DNA of 64,000 bases from assembly GCF_900141935.1 (NCBI RefSeq), contig NZ_FQYX01000018.1:22471-86470 (forward strand), read 5' to 3'. The notes under the pieces were generated by a model. The model did not search any database. It saw only the letters and a list, made by a program, of their open reading frames with translations, and was not told where the DNA came from. Each line of letters begins with the position of its first letter. The stretch's first letter is position 1. The translations under genes were made by a program, and so were the position numbers. The DNA is from Arenibacter nanhaiticus. Lineage in GTDB: Bacteria; Bacteroidota; Bacteroidia; Flavobacteriales; Flavobacteriaceae. Below, one piece after another: positions 53,502 through 62,109 of this stretch.

Positions 53502-53852
53502 TCCTATCTTTAGTTTGATATAGTACCTACCCGCTTTTTAAAGCCGAGGGGTGTTTGTTAATGCCTATAAGTTGGTGTTCCTAAGAACATCCTTAACTAG
53601 ACCAAATTTTCCAAAATAAAGATTGCATCAAGGTATTTAAAGAAATCGTATTTGAAAATTTTGATGTATTTTTAAGGATTTGAGGCTGTTTTAGAGAGTT
53701 TTTGAGATTAAATTGTTAAAAAATAGGGGAAAATGACTGCAAACGGATTTTGGGCACTGAAATAAAAGCAGCGTAGAAATAAATTATATAGGATACCCTG
53801 CTGAAACGGCTCTGGCATAATTAGGAAAAATACTGTAATAAGGAAAACATAC
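53502..53852. other. Intergenic region, 351 bp, nothing recognised
   Basis: No open frame, clear hairpin or TAnnTTTG box near the next gene was found. It is AT-rich with short direct runs only. Confidence 0.4.
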
Positions 53853-54602
53853 ATGATCACAACGATAAAAATAAACACCAAAAACTACAAGATTGACCTT
53901 TCCAAACCTTTGGATATCTCTATGCCGTTACAAGGCAAGGACTCCAATGTAAATGCCTGGTACGTGGGTCCGCCTACGATAGAACCGCATAAAGAAGGGG
54001 AGTTTGTAGGGAAAGTTTCGGAAGGGGCAGCGATAAATTTCAACAATATTCATTTTAACCCACATGCCCATGGGACCCATACCGAATGTGTAGGGCATAT
54101 TACGGAAGAATTTTATTCGGTGAATAAGAGCCTGTCCAAATTTTTCTTTTTTGCGGAGGTAATAACTGTTGCTCCGGAGAAAAAGGGAGACGACTTTGTA
54201 ATTTCTAAAAAGCAGTTGCAATATGCCTTGGGGAATAAAAAGAGAGAGGCCGTGGTCATTAGAACCATGCCAAACCTGAGCGATAAAAAGTCGCGTCAGT
54301 ACTCCCATACGAATCCGCCTTATCTCTTAGAAGAAGCGGCACAATTTCTAGTCAATAAAGGGGTAGAGCATGTATTGATAGACCTTCCTTCCGTAGATAA
54401 GGAAAAGGACGAAGGGGAACTTTTGGCCCATAAGGCCTTTTGGAATTTTAATGGGAAACTAAGGGAGCAGGCTACTATTACCGAATTTATCTATGTGGCC
54501 AATACTATTGCCGATGGTCGCTACTTTTTAAATATACAGCTCGCTCCTTTTGAGAACGATGCCAGTCCGAGTAGACCAGTGTTGTATAAAATTGAAGATT
54601 AA
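53853..54602 (+). CDS. Cyclase family protein (kynurenine formamidase-like)
   Basis: The 249-residue hydrolase of the cyclase superfamily has LSKPLDISMPLQG-type N-terminal sequence and the metal-binding HAHGTHTECVGH near residue 72, the usual His-x-Gly-Thr-His core. DLPSVDKEKDEGE near 171 and NLQLAP-like sequence at the end complete the pattern. Members hydrolyse N-formylkynurenine or other cyclic or amide substrates with zinc or manganese. No tryptophan breakdown genes are adjacent, so the substrate is open. Confidence 0.85.
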   Translation: MITTIKINTKNYKIDLSKPLDISMPLQGKDSNVNAWYVGPPTIEPHKEGEFVGKVSEGAAINFNNIHFNPHAHGTHTECVGHITEEFYSVNKSLSKFFFFAEVITVAPEKKGDDFVISKKQLQYALGNKKREAVVIRTMPNLSDKKSRQYSHTNPPYLLEEAAQFLVNKGVEHVLIDLPSVDKEKDEGELLAHKAFWNFNGKLREQATITEFIYVANTIADGRYFLNIQLAPFENDASPSRPVLYKIED

Positions 54603-54720
54603 TACCGGCAAGAATAGGGTATGCAGTTTTAAGGAATAAGCCATTACAAAATGCTTCTTGGGGTAATGAAGTTCTTGGCAGACCTAAGTGTCACCAAAGC
54701 AGTGAGTTTTTTATACCTTT

Positions 54721-54772
54721 ATAGAGAAGCAATAGCTACAACGTATATAGAGAAGCAATAGCTACAACGTAT
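54721..54772 (+). repeat. 26-bp perfect tandem duplication at the start of the DUF4230 gene
   Basis: ATAGAGAAGCAATAGCTACA followed by ACGTAT occurs twice head to tail (54721-54746 and 54747-54772). The second copy ends within the start codon of the next gene at 54771. The duplication doubles the upstream leader. Confidence 0.95.
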
Positions 54773-55394
54773 GAATGATATCATAGATCTTTTTTTGGGG
54801 CTTGTTTTAGGGGCTGTAACCATGTACTGGTTATTTTCTTTTTTTAGGAAAAAGAAAAACAAAGAGCTTACCGAACAACAATCGACTATTTTGCTCGATA
54901 AAATAAAACGGGTCTGTAAACTTATTTCCGTCGAAGGCGATTTTGCGGAAATCTATCGATATGAAAATACCAGGGAACATTTTCTGAGTTTGGTGAGCAG
55001 CAAAAAAAAGGCCCTTATTATCATTAATGCCAAGGCTCATATAGGGTTCGATTTAAAGAAAGTCCATATCCATGCCGATAATGAAAATAAGAAAATCATC
55101 CTATCCAATTTTCCCCAGCCCGAAATTCTGTCCATAGAGCCAGAACTACAGTTCTACGATATTAAAAACGGTTTGTTCAATACTTTTAACCCAACCGACC
55201 TTACTTCTCTAAACAGGGAGGCCAAAGAACATATTAGGGATAAAATTCCCCAAAGTGGATTGATGGAAACGGCTAATAAAGAAGCCTTGGAGGCGGTTCT
55301 ATTAATAGAAACAATTGTGGAAACCATAGGCTGGAAGTTAGATTATACGGCATTGGAACTAAGTGAACGCACCAAATCGTTAATGGAAGACTAA
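54771..55394 (+). CDS. DUF4230 family protein, membrane-anchored
   Basis: The 207-residue protein has one N-terminal helix (IIDLFLGLVLGAVTMYWLF) followed by a soluble domain. LLDKIKRVCKLISVEGDFAE near residue 41, LIIINAKAHIGFDLKKVHI near 82 and LPQPEILSIEPEL-like sequence near 110 are typical of DUF4230. The role is unknown. Members are found beside envelope genes in many bacteria. Confidence 0.82.
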   Translation: MNDIIDLFLGLVLGAVTMYWLFSFFRKKKNKELTEQQSTILLDKIKRVCKLISVEGDFAEIYRYENTREHFLSLVSSKKKALIIINAKAHIGFDLKKVHIHADNENKKIILSNFPQPEILSIEPELQFYDIKNGLFNTFNPTDLTSLNREAKEHIRDKIPQSGLMETANKEALEAVLLIETIVETIGWKLDYTALELSERTKSLMED

Positions 55395-55434
55395 TGTTTT
55401 ATATTTACATGAAATTTAAATTATATTGCAGAGA

Positions 55435-55830
55435 ATGAAAAAAACACTATTAAGTATCCTATTTTTAGCCCTGACCGTATCTAGTTATGGCCAACAAGAG
55501 AAAGACATGAAAAACTTTGACCCTAATTTTGTGCATACCGTATATTTTTGGCTTAAAAATCCGGATAGCGACACCGATAGAAAGGCCTTTGAAACGTCCT
55601 TGAAGAAATTTTTAAAGGATTCCAAATATGCAAAAACCAATTTTATCGGCTTTCCGCCCCAAGCGAGTCGCGATGTGGTAGATGGTTCTTTCACCTATTC
55701 TTTGGTAGTGACTTTTGATTCTGCCGAAACACAGCAAAAATACCAGGATGAAAAAGCACATAAAATATTCATAGAGGAATCTAGCGAACTATGGACCAAG
55801 GTTATTGTGTATGATTCGACCAGTATCTAG
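55435..55830 (+). CDS. Exported Dabb-family (stress-responsive A/B barrel) protein
   Basis: The protein of about 131 residues has a signal peptide (KKTLLSILFLALTVSSYG) and a Dabb domain: FVHTVYFWLKNPDSDTDRKA near residue 33 and DGSFTYSLVVTFDSAETQQK near 83. The family forms small dimeric alpha-beta barrels, some catalytic. The start at 55435 (ATG) gives a better signal peptide than the TTG at 55426. Its exported location is unusual for the family. Confidence 0.8.
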   Translation: MKKTLLSILFLALTVSSYGQQEKDMKNFDPNFVHTVYFWLKNPDSDTDRKAFETSLKKFLKDSKYAKTNFIGFPPQASRDVVDGSFTYSLVVTFDSAETQQKYQDEKAHKIFIEESSELWTKVIVYDSTSI

Positions 55831-56072
55831 GATTGGGGATAATTACTTAAGAGCTTGCCCAGTATAATGATTATACAAACAAGTACAATGGCTGATTGTA
55901 GTCATAGATTTTCCATATATTCAAAACACTTTAGCTTTTATGAAGTGAAAAAGAGCGAGTGCCTTAATAATAGCTTTACAGAAGGAGCAATGGCAATAAA
56001 GAGGGCGGTACCATAAAAGTTTTGGCCCTGCCTTTAAAAATGACGAAGGCTGGTATTTAGTTAAAAGAAAAC

Positions 56073-56429
56073 ATGAATATAGAGGCGTTTAGGGAGTATT
56101 GTATTGCAAAAAAGGGGGTGACAGAAGAATTTCCCTTTGATGCGCAAACCTTGGTTTTTAAGGTGATGGGGAAAATGTTTGCCCTGGCCGCTTTACAAAG
56201 ATTACCTTCCCAGGCCAATTTAAAATGCGATCCGCAGCGCGCTATTGAACTAAGGGAAACCTATGATGGTACCATTATTCCCGGCTACCATATGAGTAAA
56301 GTGCATTGGAATACCCTATATCTAGAAAATTTATCGCCTGCATTGGTACAGGAATTGATAGACCATTCCTATGCCTTGGTAGTTGCAGGACTCACAAAAA
56401 AGCTACAGGCCGAACTGAATGCCCTTTAA
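56073..56429 (+). CDS. MmcQ/YjbR family protein
   Basis: The 118-residue protein starts MNIEAFREYCIAKKGVTEEF, the family opening. FDAQTLVFKVMGKMFAL and YHMSKVHWNTLYLE follow, then DHSYALVVAGLTKK near the end. MmcQ/YjbR proteins have a CyaY-like fold and are described as DNA-binding, with no clear role. It lies 42 bases before the MutS-like gene. Confidence 0.9.
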   Translation: MNIEAFREYCIAKKGVTEEFPFDAQTLVFKVMGKMFALAALQRLPSQANLKCDPQRAIELRETYDGTIIPGYHMSKVHWNTLYLENLSPALVQELIDHSYALVVAGLTKKLQAELNAL

Positions 56430-56471
56430 AACCACCTATAAAAATAACGAATACCCCTTTTAAATATCCCC

Positions 56472-58244
56472 ATGGATCATCTACTATCATTTTATAAAAA
56501 CCGGCTAGCAACGCAAAATGTCTTGCTCCAAAAGGTTAAGAAAGAATTGCTATTATCGAGTATTTTAAGGTTGGTCGTTTTTGCCATTGCTTCTTTAAGC
56601 GTGTATTTGCTGATAGGGAACACCCAATTAGTATTTGGCTTTATAATCGTGGCCATTGCCTTATTTTTGTTTTTAGTAAGCAAACACACCGACCTACAAT
56701 ACAAAAGGGATAAAATTTTGGCCCTTATCGCTATTAACACCACCGAAATAGAAGTTCTGGAGCGAAAATTCCACCACCTGCCAGATGGCAATGCGTTTAA
56801 AGATCCCTCCCATGGTTATAGTCAGGATATAGATTTGTTTGGGAAAGGTTCCTTCTTTCAATACAGCAACCGGACGGCTTTGCCACAGGGGAGTCGGGCC
56901 TTGGCCGATATACTCACTGAAAACGCCATAGACGGTATAGAAGCAAAACAAGAGGCTATTAAAGAACTCTCTCAAATGACCGATTGGCGACAAGAGTTTT
57001 CGGCTATTGCCACTTTGGTAAAGGCCGATGCTTCTACGAAGGCCATTGGGGTATGGTTAAAGGAGTATGTACCTTATGTTCCTAAGGTAATGCGCTATGT
57101 TCCCAATGTGTTTTCTTTAATATCAGTGGCTCTTATAGCGGGTTATTTAACCGGCCTACTACCAGGGTTTCCTATATTTATCGCCCTTTTTGTAGGGCTG
57201 GTGATCAGTGGGGTTTATATTAAAAATACGGGTAAACTGGCCACTGATACCGGTAAGTTACAAAGTACCTTTCAGCAATACCAGAAACTCATCTTAAAAA
57301 TTGAGGAGGTTACTTTTAAGTCGCAGCTTCTCAGTGAAAAAAGAGATGCTGTGGTTTCTAAAGATCAAAAGGCCTCTAAGGTACTCAAAGAATTTTCTAG
57401 GATATTAGGAGCTTTGGATCAGCGCAGCAATATGATTTTTGGTCTTTTAGGAAATGGTTTTTTCCTGTGGGACCTGCGCCAAGGGTATAAATTAGAAAAG
57501 TGGATCGCCGATTACGGAACCAAGGTATCGCCCTGGTTTAATACCATCGCCTTTTTTGATGCCTACAACAGTTTGGGAAATTTTGCCCATAACCATCCAA
57601 ATTATAGCTATCCCAAGATACTCAATGATAACATTGTATTAAACTCGGTAAAGGCCTCGCACCCTTTGTTAGACCCTAAGAAAGCCGTGCCTAATGATAT
57701 CGATATCTTAAACGAACAGTTCTTTATTGTTACTGGGGCCAATATGGCCGGAAAAAGTACTTTTTTAAGAACCGTCTCTCTACAGATTGTAATGGCCAAT
57801 GTGGGGCTGCCAGTATGTGCCGCCGAGGTGTCTTACAATCCCATAAAACTAATTACCAGTATGCGTACTACCGATTCCCTTACCGACGATGAATCGTATT
57901 TCTTTTCGGAATTGAAACGCTTAAAATATATAGTGGATGAAATTCAGAAAGACCGTTATTTTATTGTCTTGGACGAAATTTTAAAGGGTACCAATAGTAT
58001 GGACAAGGCCATTGGCTCTAGAAAATTCGTAGAGAAATTGGTGGGCTCTGGGGCAACAGGCATTATTGCGACCCACGATTTAAGTCTGTGTGAGGCTTCG
58101 GATGATTTACCACAGATACGGAACCATTATTTTGATGCCGAGATCATAGACAATGAATTGCATTTTGATTATACTTTTAAGGATGGGATTTGCCAGAATA
58201 TGAATGCCTCCTTTTTATTAAAGAAAATGGAAATTGTCGAATAA
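56472..58244 (+). CDS. MutS-related ATPase with membrane segments
   Basis: The 590-residue protein has the MutS C-terminal ATPase: GANMAGKSTFLRT near residue 420 (Walker A), MRTTDSLTDDESYFFSELKR near 460, VLDEILKGTN near 498 (Walker B) and THDLSLCE near 537. Upstream lies a MutS core-like helical part. Two pairs of hydrophobic helices occur near residues 30-75 and 212-255, so it is probably membrane bound. It lacks the mismatch-recognition domain and is unlikely to act in standard mismatch repair. The function is unknown. Confidence 0.85.
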   Translation: MDHLLSFYKNRLATQNVLLQKVKKELLLSSILRLVVFAIASLSVYLLIGNTQLVFGFIIVAIALFLFLVSKHTDLQYKRDKILALIAINTTEIEVLERKFHHLPDGNAFKDPSHGYSQDIDLFGKGSFFQYSNRTALPQGSRALADILTENAIDGIEAKQEAIKELSQMTDWRQEFSAIATLVKADASTKAIGVWLKEYVPYVPKVMRYVPNVFSLISVALIAGYLTGLLPGFPIFIALFVGLVISGVYIKNTGKLATDTGKLQSTFQQYQKLILKIEEVTFKSQLLSEKRDAVVSKDQKASKVLKEFSRILGALDQRSNMIFGLLGNGFFLWDLRQGYKLEKWIADYGTKVSPWFNTIAFFDAYNSLGNFAHNHPNYSYPKILNDNIVLNSVKASHPLLDPKKAVPNDIDILNEQFFIVTGANMAGKSTFLRTVSLQIVMANVGLPVCAAEVSYNPIKLITSMRTTDSLTDDESYFFSELKRLKYIVDEIQKDRYFIVLDEILKGTNSMDKAIGSRKFVEKLVGSGATGIIATHDLSLCEASDDLPQIRNHYFDAEIIDNELHFDYTFKDGICQNMNASFLLKKMEIVE

Positions 58245-58329
58245 AGGTAATCTCCATTATGGAGGCGATTAATAAAATTGAGCAGGAAGCACTCGAGCTG
58301 TTTTTCTTGTTTTTGCATATAGATTAAAA

Positions 58330-59331
58330 ATGGATTCTTTAACACAAATAGTACTCGGTGCCGCGGTAGGCGAAGCCGTTTTAGGAAGGAAAGTAGGTAA
58401 TAAGGCCATGTTATACGGGGCTATTGCCGGGACTATCCCAGATTTGGATGTAATGGCCAAACATTTTACCGATAGTGTTTCGGCGATAGAATGGCATAGA
58501 GGCATTACCCATTCTATTTTCTTTTCAGTGCTTTTTGCGCCCCTTTTTGGTTGGTTAATATCCAAACTAGAAAGAAAACTGCCCGCGACTTGGAAAGACT
58601 GGTCTTGGCTTATGTTTTGGGGATTGTTTACACATCCTATTTTAGATGCTTTTACGACATGGGGAACACAGCTTTTTTGGCCTTTTGACCTAAGGTTGGC
58701 CTTTCAGAATATCTTTGTGATCGATCCTTTGTACACCCTGCCATTTCTGGTATTTGTTATAATGGCCATGCGGCAAAAACGCGATTCGCCCAAGCGATGG
58801 CGCTATAATGCTATGGGATTAGTTGTGAGTAGTTTGTATATGGGTTTGACGCTGGTTTTAAAGAGTGTTGCTTATATGAAAATTACCGATAGTTTGGAGG
58901 AGCAAGGGATCGCATACCAAGAAATGGATATCAGGCCTGCTCCTTTTAATACCATTTTATGGGCGGCCAATATAGATGCTGGAGACGCCTATCTTATTGG
59001 AAATTATTCGTTCTTTGATACATCGCCCATGGAATTTGTCAGGTATCCTAAGAACCATCACTTACTGGGCGCCTTGGATGGAAACGAAAAGGTAGAACGC
59101 TTAAAAAAAATTACGGGCGGCTGGTTTACCATCAGTGAAAAAGAGGGACAGTTGTATTTTAATGATCTTCGTTTTGGTTTGATGAGTTTGGAAGCTAATG
59201 AGGAACAGTTTGCCTTTAATTATAAACTACTCCCAAATGATGGCGATTTACTCGTAGAAGAAACCCCCAAATTGAAAAGAGACGGAAAACGACTTTTATC
59301 CGCTCTTTGGGAACGGATGTGGGGAATTTAA
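58330..59331 (+). CDS. Membrane-bound metal-dependent hydrolase-like protein (DUF457/YdjM family)
   Basis: The 333-residue protein starts MDSLTQIVLGAAVGEAVLGR and has GAIAGTIPDLDVMAKHF near residue 32 and WHRGITHSIFFSVLFAP near 57, whose His and Asp residues form the family's putative metal site. Four to five helices follow, then a soluble C-terminal region of about 130 residues. The family is named after a presumed hydrolase role that has little direct proof. Confidence 0.87.
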   Translation: MDSLTQIVLGAAVGEAVLGRKVGNKAMLYGAIAGTIPDLDVMAKHFTDSVSAIEWHRGITHSIFFSVLFAPLFGWLISKLERKLPATWKDWSWLMFWGLFTHPILDAFTTWGTQLFWPFDLRLAFQNIFVIDPLYTLPFLVFVIMAMRQKRDSPKRWRYNAMGLVVSSLYMGLTLVLKSVAYMKITDSLEEQGIAYQEMDIRPAPFNTILWAANIDAGDAYLIGNYSFFDTSPMEFVRYPKNHHLLGALDGNEKVERLKKITGGWFTISEKEGQLYFNDLRFGLMSLEANEEQFAFNYKLLPNDGDLLVEETPKLKRDGKRLLSALWERMWGI

Positions 59332-59374
59332 GCGCCTATATATTAAGATCTCTCCATGGGAGACTTCTTACATG

Positions 59375-59402
59375 AAAAAACCTTCAAACTGAAGGTTTTT
59401 TT
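59375..59402 (+). terminator. Terminator after the DUF457 gene
   Basis: AAAAAACCTTCA-AAC-TGAAGGTTTTTTT is a clean hairpin with T-runs on both strands, so it can also serve the convergent M56 gene. Confidence 0.9.
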
Positions 59403-59463
59403 ATGCTTGTAAAAAGGAGAGCTATCATATGGTTATATTTATAATGTAGTTACATATAGCTGG

Positions 59464-61425
59464 TTAGCGGTTTTTCTGTTTAATAGGTTTTGTAGAGAGT
59501 TTTACCGTGGGTTGGTTTCCGTTGGTTTCTTTTACCTCTATATTGAGGTGCTTGTTCTCTTTTAAGACTTTAAGGGCCTCCCCATAGGAGATGGCTTTAT
59601 TGTCCTTATAGAATTTAGCGCCTTTTTGGTGCAGTTCTTTAAAATGCTCGGTAGGGGAAACCATTGGAGGTGGGGGTGGTGGTATACGGTTGTCGGCATC
59701 GATCACGATGACCTCATACACATTTCCATCCTCGTCTTGTTTCTTTAGTATTTTTCCGTCCTTGCCTTTCTCATAGTTTTCTATGGCTATTTCGTACTCC
59801 CTTATTTCTTCTTTAGTAGCATTGGCCGGAATAGGTGGTGGTGGTGGAAGAAGGGCATGTTTTCTAAGGGTGGGATGCTCCCCTTTTATTTTTGGGGCAT
59901 GGCGATCTTTCTTTATAATAATAACCTCCTTGGTTATTTTGTGGTCATGATTTCTTTCTATATGATTTTCGATAAGCCTTTGGTGTTTTTTTATTTCTTC
60001 CTCTATGGCATTGGCAGGTAACGCTGGTGGCGGTGGTGGAAAATTAGGAAATGGTTGGGCACTTTTTCTTTGGGCCTCGCTCATACGGTTATAGAGGTAT
60101 TCCAATCGCTGCAGTTCTTTATATTTTACAACTACCTTGTTGATGGGCTGATCGTTGTATTTTTTGGCCAGTTGGTTGTATTCCTTGATTTCACTCTTTG
60201 TGGCCTCTTTTTGTTGATTATACTCATCAATATCAACGGTCGCTACTCCATAGTCTAGTAAAATCGCTTCTACTTTTTTAATGATATTGACTGGAGTTTC
60301 TTTATCAATCTGGATTCTGGATTTGACGAGTTGACTCCTTTGCTCCTTGCTAAGGTTCTGGTTATACCTTAGTAAGTGCGATGTTAAATCTTCAATCTTA
60401 ACCAGGTCATTTTTGATCAACAGCTGTCCATTTTTATTTATTAATATTAAGATTTCGTGTTCTACGGTATTTTGGGCATTGAATTCATTGATTATTTCCT
60501 GACCAGACTGTTGTGCTTTTAAGGTATTGGGAAAAAGAACTTCTTCTTTAAGCTGTTTAATTTCTTCAATCTCTTTAGTACTAAAACTATACAGTAAAAG
60601 GGCTAATAAAGGCAATAGCAATAAGCTTTTTAGCCAGATGGCTTTTTGTGATGTTTGTGTTTTCATGATGATGATTCGTTTTTTGATTGATGAATAATGA
60701 ATGGCATTTGCCAAGGATGGTGTTATAGCATTTGATGAGAATGCCAACACTAAATTTTGATAGTTGGGGACAATTGCCCCTTTGTTTAATACGGCTTGGT
60801 CAGCCAAGAATTCGTGGTTGAGCTTTACCAAATTTTTTGCCCAATACACTAAGGGATGAAACCATAAAGCTATTTGAAGCAGTTCTAACAATAGGATGTC
60901 CAAGCTGTGTTTTTGTCGGGCATGGGTTTCCTCGTGCCAAAACACTTCTTGGGGAATTTCTTGGTGCTCATAATTTCTTTTGTTAAAAAAGATATAGTTG
61001 AAAAAGGTATGGGGCGCAATGGGTTCTGCTAAAAGTACATGAAGTATACTGCCTGTCCTTTGCTTGGGGTTATTATGGATGCAGCCGATGAGGTTTTTTA
61101 GGTTTAGGAGGAATTTAATGGCGAAAATTGCTGCTCCCAAGCCGTATATTCCCCATAAAATAATAGGCAGTAGATGGGGCTCTTCCGGAGTTGCCAACTG
61201 TTGTAGCGACCCGTAATGGTCTATAATCGGTTGATGGGCCATTGGCTGTCCTACTACGGTGATGTATTGGGTAAACGTAATTAACGGAATGCCCATGGCG
61301 ATAACAAAGGCCGCTAATAGGTAATACCTTTTAAAATGGTGGATATGTACCTTTTCTAAAACCAATTTGTAGAAGAGGAGTAGGAGGGCCAAACATGCGC
61401 TAAATTTTAAAAGATATTCCCACAT
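59464..61425 (-). CDS. M56 family sensor protease with proline-rich repeat region (locus 2)
   Basis: The 653-residue protein has N-terminal helices, a zinc motif WHEETHARQKHS near residue 163 and a helix near 270 (WLKSLLLLPLLALLLYSFST). Its long periplasmic tail contains three proline runs near residues 462, 525 and 580. Two are followed by matching modules, PANAIEEEIKKHQRLIENH and PANATKEEIREYEIAIENY; a related unit without the proline run (TKSEIKEYNQLAKKY) lies near 410. It has no TonB-like end, unlike the paralogue at 47565. It lies 2 bases after its blaI partner. Confidence 0.88.
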   Translation of the reverse strand: MWEYLLKFSACLALLLLFYKLVLEKVHIHHFKRYYLLAAFVIAMGIPLITFTQYITVVGQPMAHQPIIDHYGSLQQLATPEEPHLLPIILWGIYGLGAAIFAIKFLLNLKNLIGCIHNNPKQRTGSILHVLLAEPIAPHTFFNYIFFNKRNYEHQEIPQEVFWHEETHARQKHSLDILLLELLQIALWFHPLVYWAKNLVKLNHEFLADQAVLNKGAIVPNYQNLVLAFSSNAITPSLANAIHYSSIKKRIIIMKTQTSQKAIWLKSLLLLPLLALLLYSFSTKEIEEIKQLKEEVLFPNTLKAQQSGQEIINEFNAQNTVEHEILILINKNGQLLIKNDLVKIEDLTSHLLRYNQNLSKEQRSQLVKSRIQIDKETPVNIIKKVEAILLDYGVATVDIDEYNQQKEATKSEIKEYNQLAKKYNDQPINKVVVKYKELQRLEYLYNRMSEAQRKSAQPFPNFPPPPPALPANAIEEEIKKHQRLIENHIERNHDHKITKEVIIIKKDRHAPKIKGEHPTLRKHALLPPPPPIPANATKEEIREYEIAIENYEKGKDGKILKKQDEDGNVYEVIVIDADNRIPPPPPPMVSPTEHFKELHQKGAKFYKDNKAISYGEALKVLKENKHLNIEVKETNGNQPTVKLSTKPIKQKNR

Positions 61426-61427
61426 GG

Positions 61428-61793
61428 CTATTTGTTTTTAATTTCACTATCGATCAAGGATCTTAATTCTTCTAGTTCTTCCTTGCTAAGATCTGTTTCT
61501 TGGGCAAAGAAGGAGGCAAATTGGGAGGCGCTATTGTTAAAAAAGTTTTTGATGAGTCCGTTCAGGTGCTTGGAGAAATAATCTTTCTTTTTTACCAAAG
61601 GAAAATATTCCCGTGCATTGCCCAAAAGCTTGTATCCTACAAATCCTTTGTCTGCCATACGCTTTAATAAGGTCGCCACGGTGGTGGTCGCTGGTTTGGG
61701 GTCTGGATAGACTTCCAAAAGATCCTTCATAAAAGCTTTTTCTAACTTCCAAAGGTGGTTCATTAATTCTTCCTCGGTTTTTGATAGTTTCAT
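61428..61793 (-). CDS. BlaI/MecI/CopY family repressor (locus 2)
   Basis: The roughly 121-residue winged-helix repressor begins at the ATG at 61793 (MKLSKTEEELMNHLWKLE). The open frame reaches 61841, but that extension would run into the operator. ATTTVATLLKRMADKGFVGY near residue 34 is the recognition region and AREYFPLVKKKDYF near 60 follows. It is paired with the M56 protease downstream. It differs from the locus 1 repressor in the recognition helix, in line with the different operators. Confidence 0.92.
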   Translation of the reverse strand: MKLSKTEEELMNHLWKLEKAFMKDLLEVYPDPKPATTTVATLLKRMADKGFVGYKLLGNAREYFPLVKKKDYFSKHLNGLIKNFFNNSASQFASFFAQETDLSKEELEELRSLIDSEIKNK

Positions 61794-61813
61794 GGGAGCG
61801 GTATAAGATATTG

Positions 61814-61856
61814 TTCTACAAACATAGAACAATAATTTCAATTCTACAAGTGTAGA
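61814..61856 (-). promoter_or_regulatory. Promoter with two BlaI-type operators (locus 2)
   Basis: TCTACA-AG-TGTAGA (61843-61856) is a near-classic TACA-N2-TGTA BlaI site and TTCTACAAACATAGAA (61814-61829) is a second, weaker one. On the minus strand a -33 TTG (61847-61849) and a -7 box TATGTTTG (61819-61826) are 20 bases apart, and each is covered by one operator. This is a complete autorepressed promoter. Confidence 0.8.
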
Positions 61857-61980
61857 GTTGTTTTTTTATAGGTGGAGGGAGAAGTTAATTGGTTTGTAAA
61901 TAGCGATTTATAGTAGGTGGCATAGTCTATTCTACTTAGATCAGGAGGTGCATATCAATCATAATTGTTTGTTGAAAACC

Positions 61981-62068
61981 GCGTTAGCTATTGCAGCGGC
62001 ATCCTTTTTTAGGGGCTGGTGCGCCTAAAAAAGATATAGCGGAAAGAGCGACCCGATAGGGGAACGCC
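61981..62068 (-). repeat. GC-rich dispersed repeat, copy 3 (divergent)
   Basis: It runs from GCGTTAGCTATTGCAGCGGC to GGGGAACGCC. Ends and the inner GCGGCATCC and ATATAGC blocks match copies 1 and 2, while the middle differs. It is preceded by TTGAAAAC, like the other copies' edges. Confidence 0.7.
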
Positions 62069-62104
62069 AAAAAAAAAATCCGCTCTAAAAAGAACGGATT
62101 TTAA
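62069..62104 (-). terminator. Terminator after the M20 peptidase gene
   Basis: On the minus strand, AAAATCCGTTCTTTTTAGAG and CGGATT form an AATCCG / CGGATT stem with a long loop, ending in a run of ten Ts. Confidence 0.75.
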
Positions 62105-62109
62105 AAATT

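Noticed and set aside
61794..61841. N-terminal extension of the second BlaI
   Set aside because: It runs through the -7 box and operator. BlaI proteins begin close to the LSKTEEELM segment.
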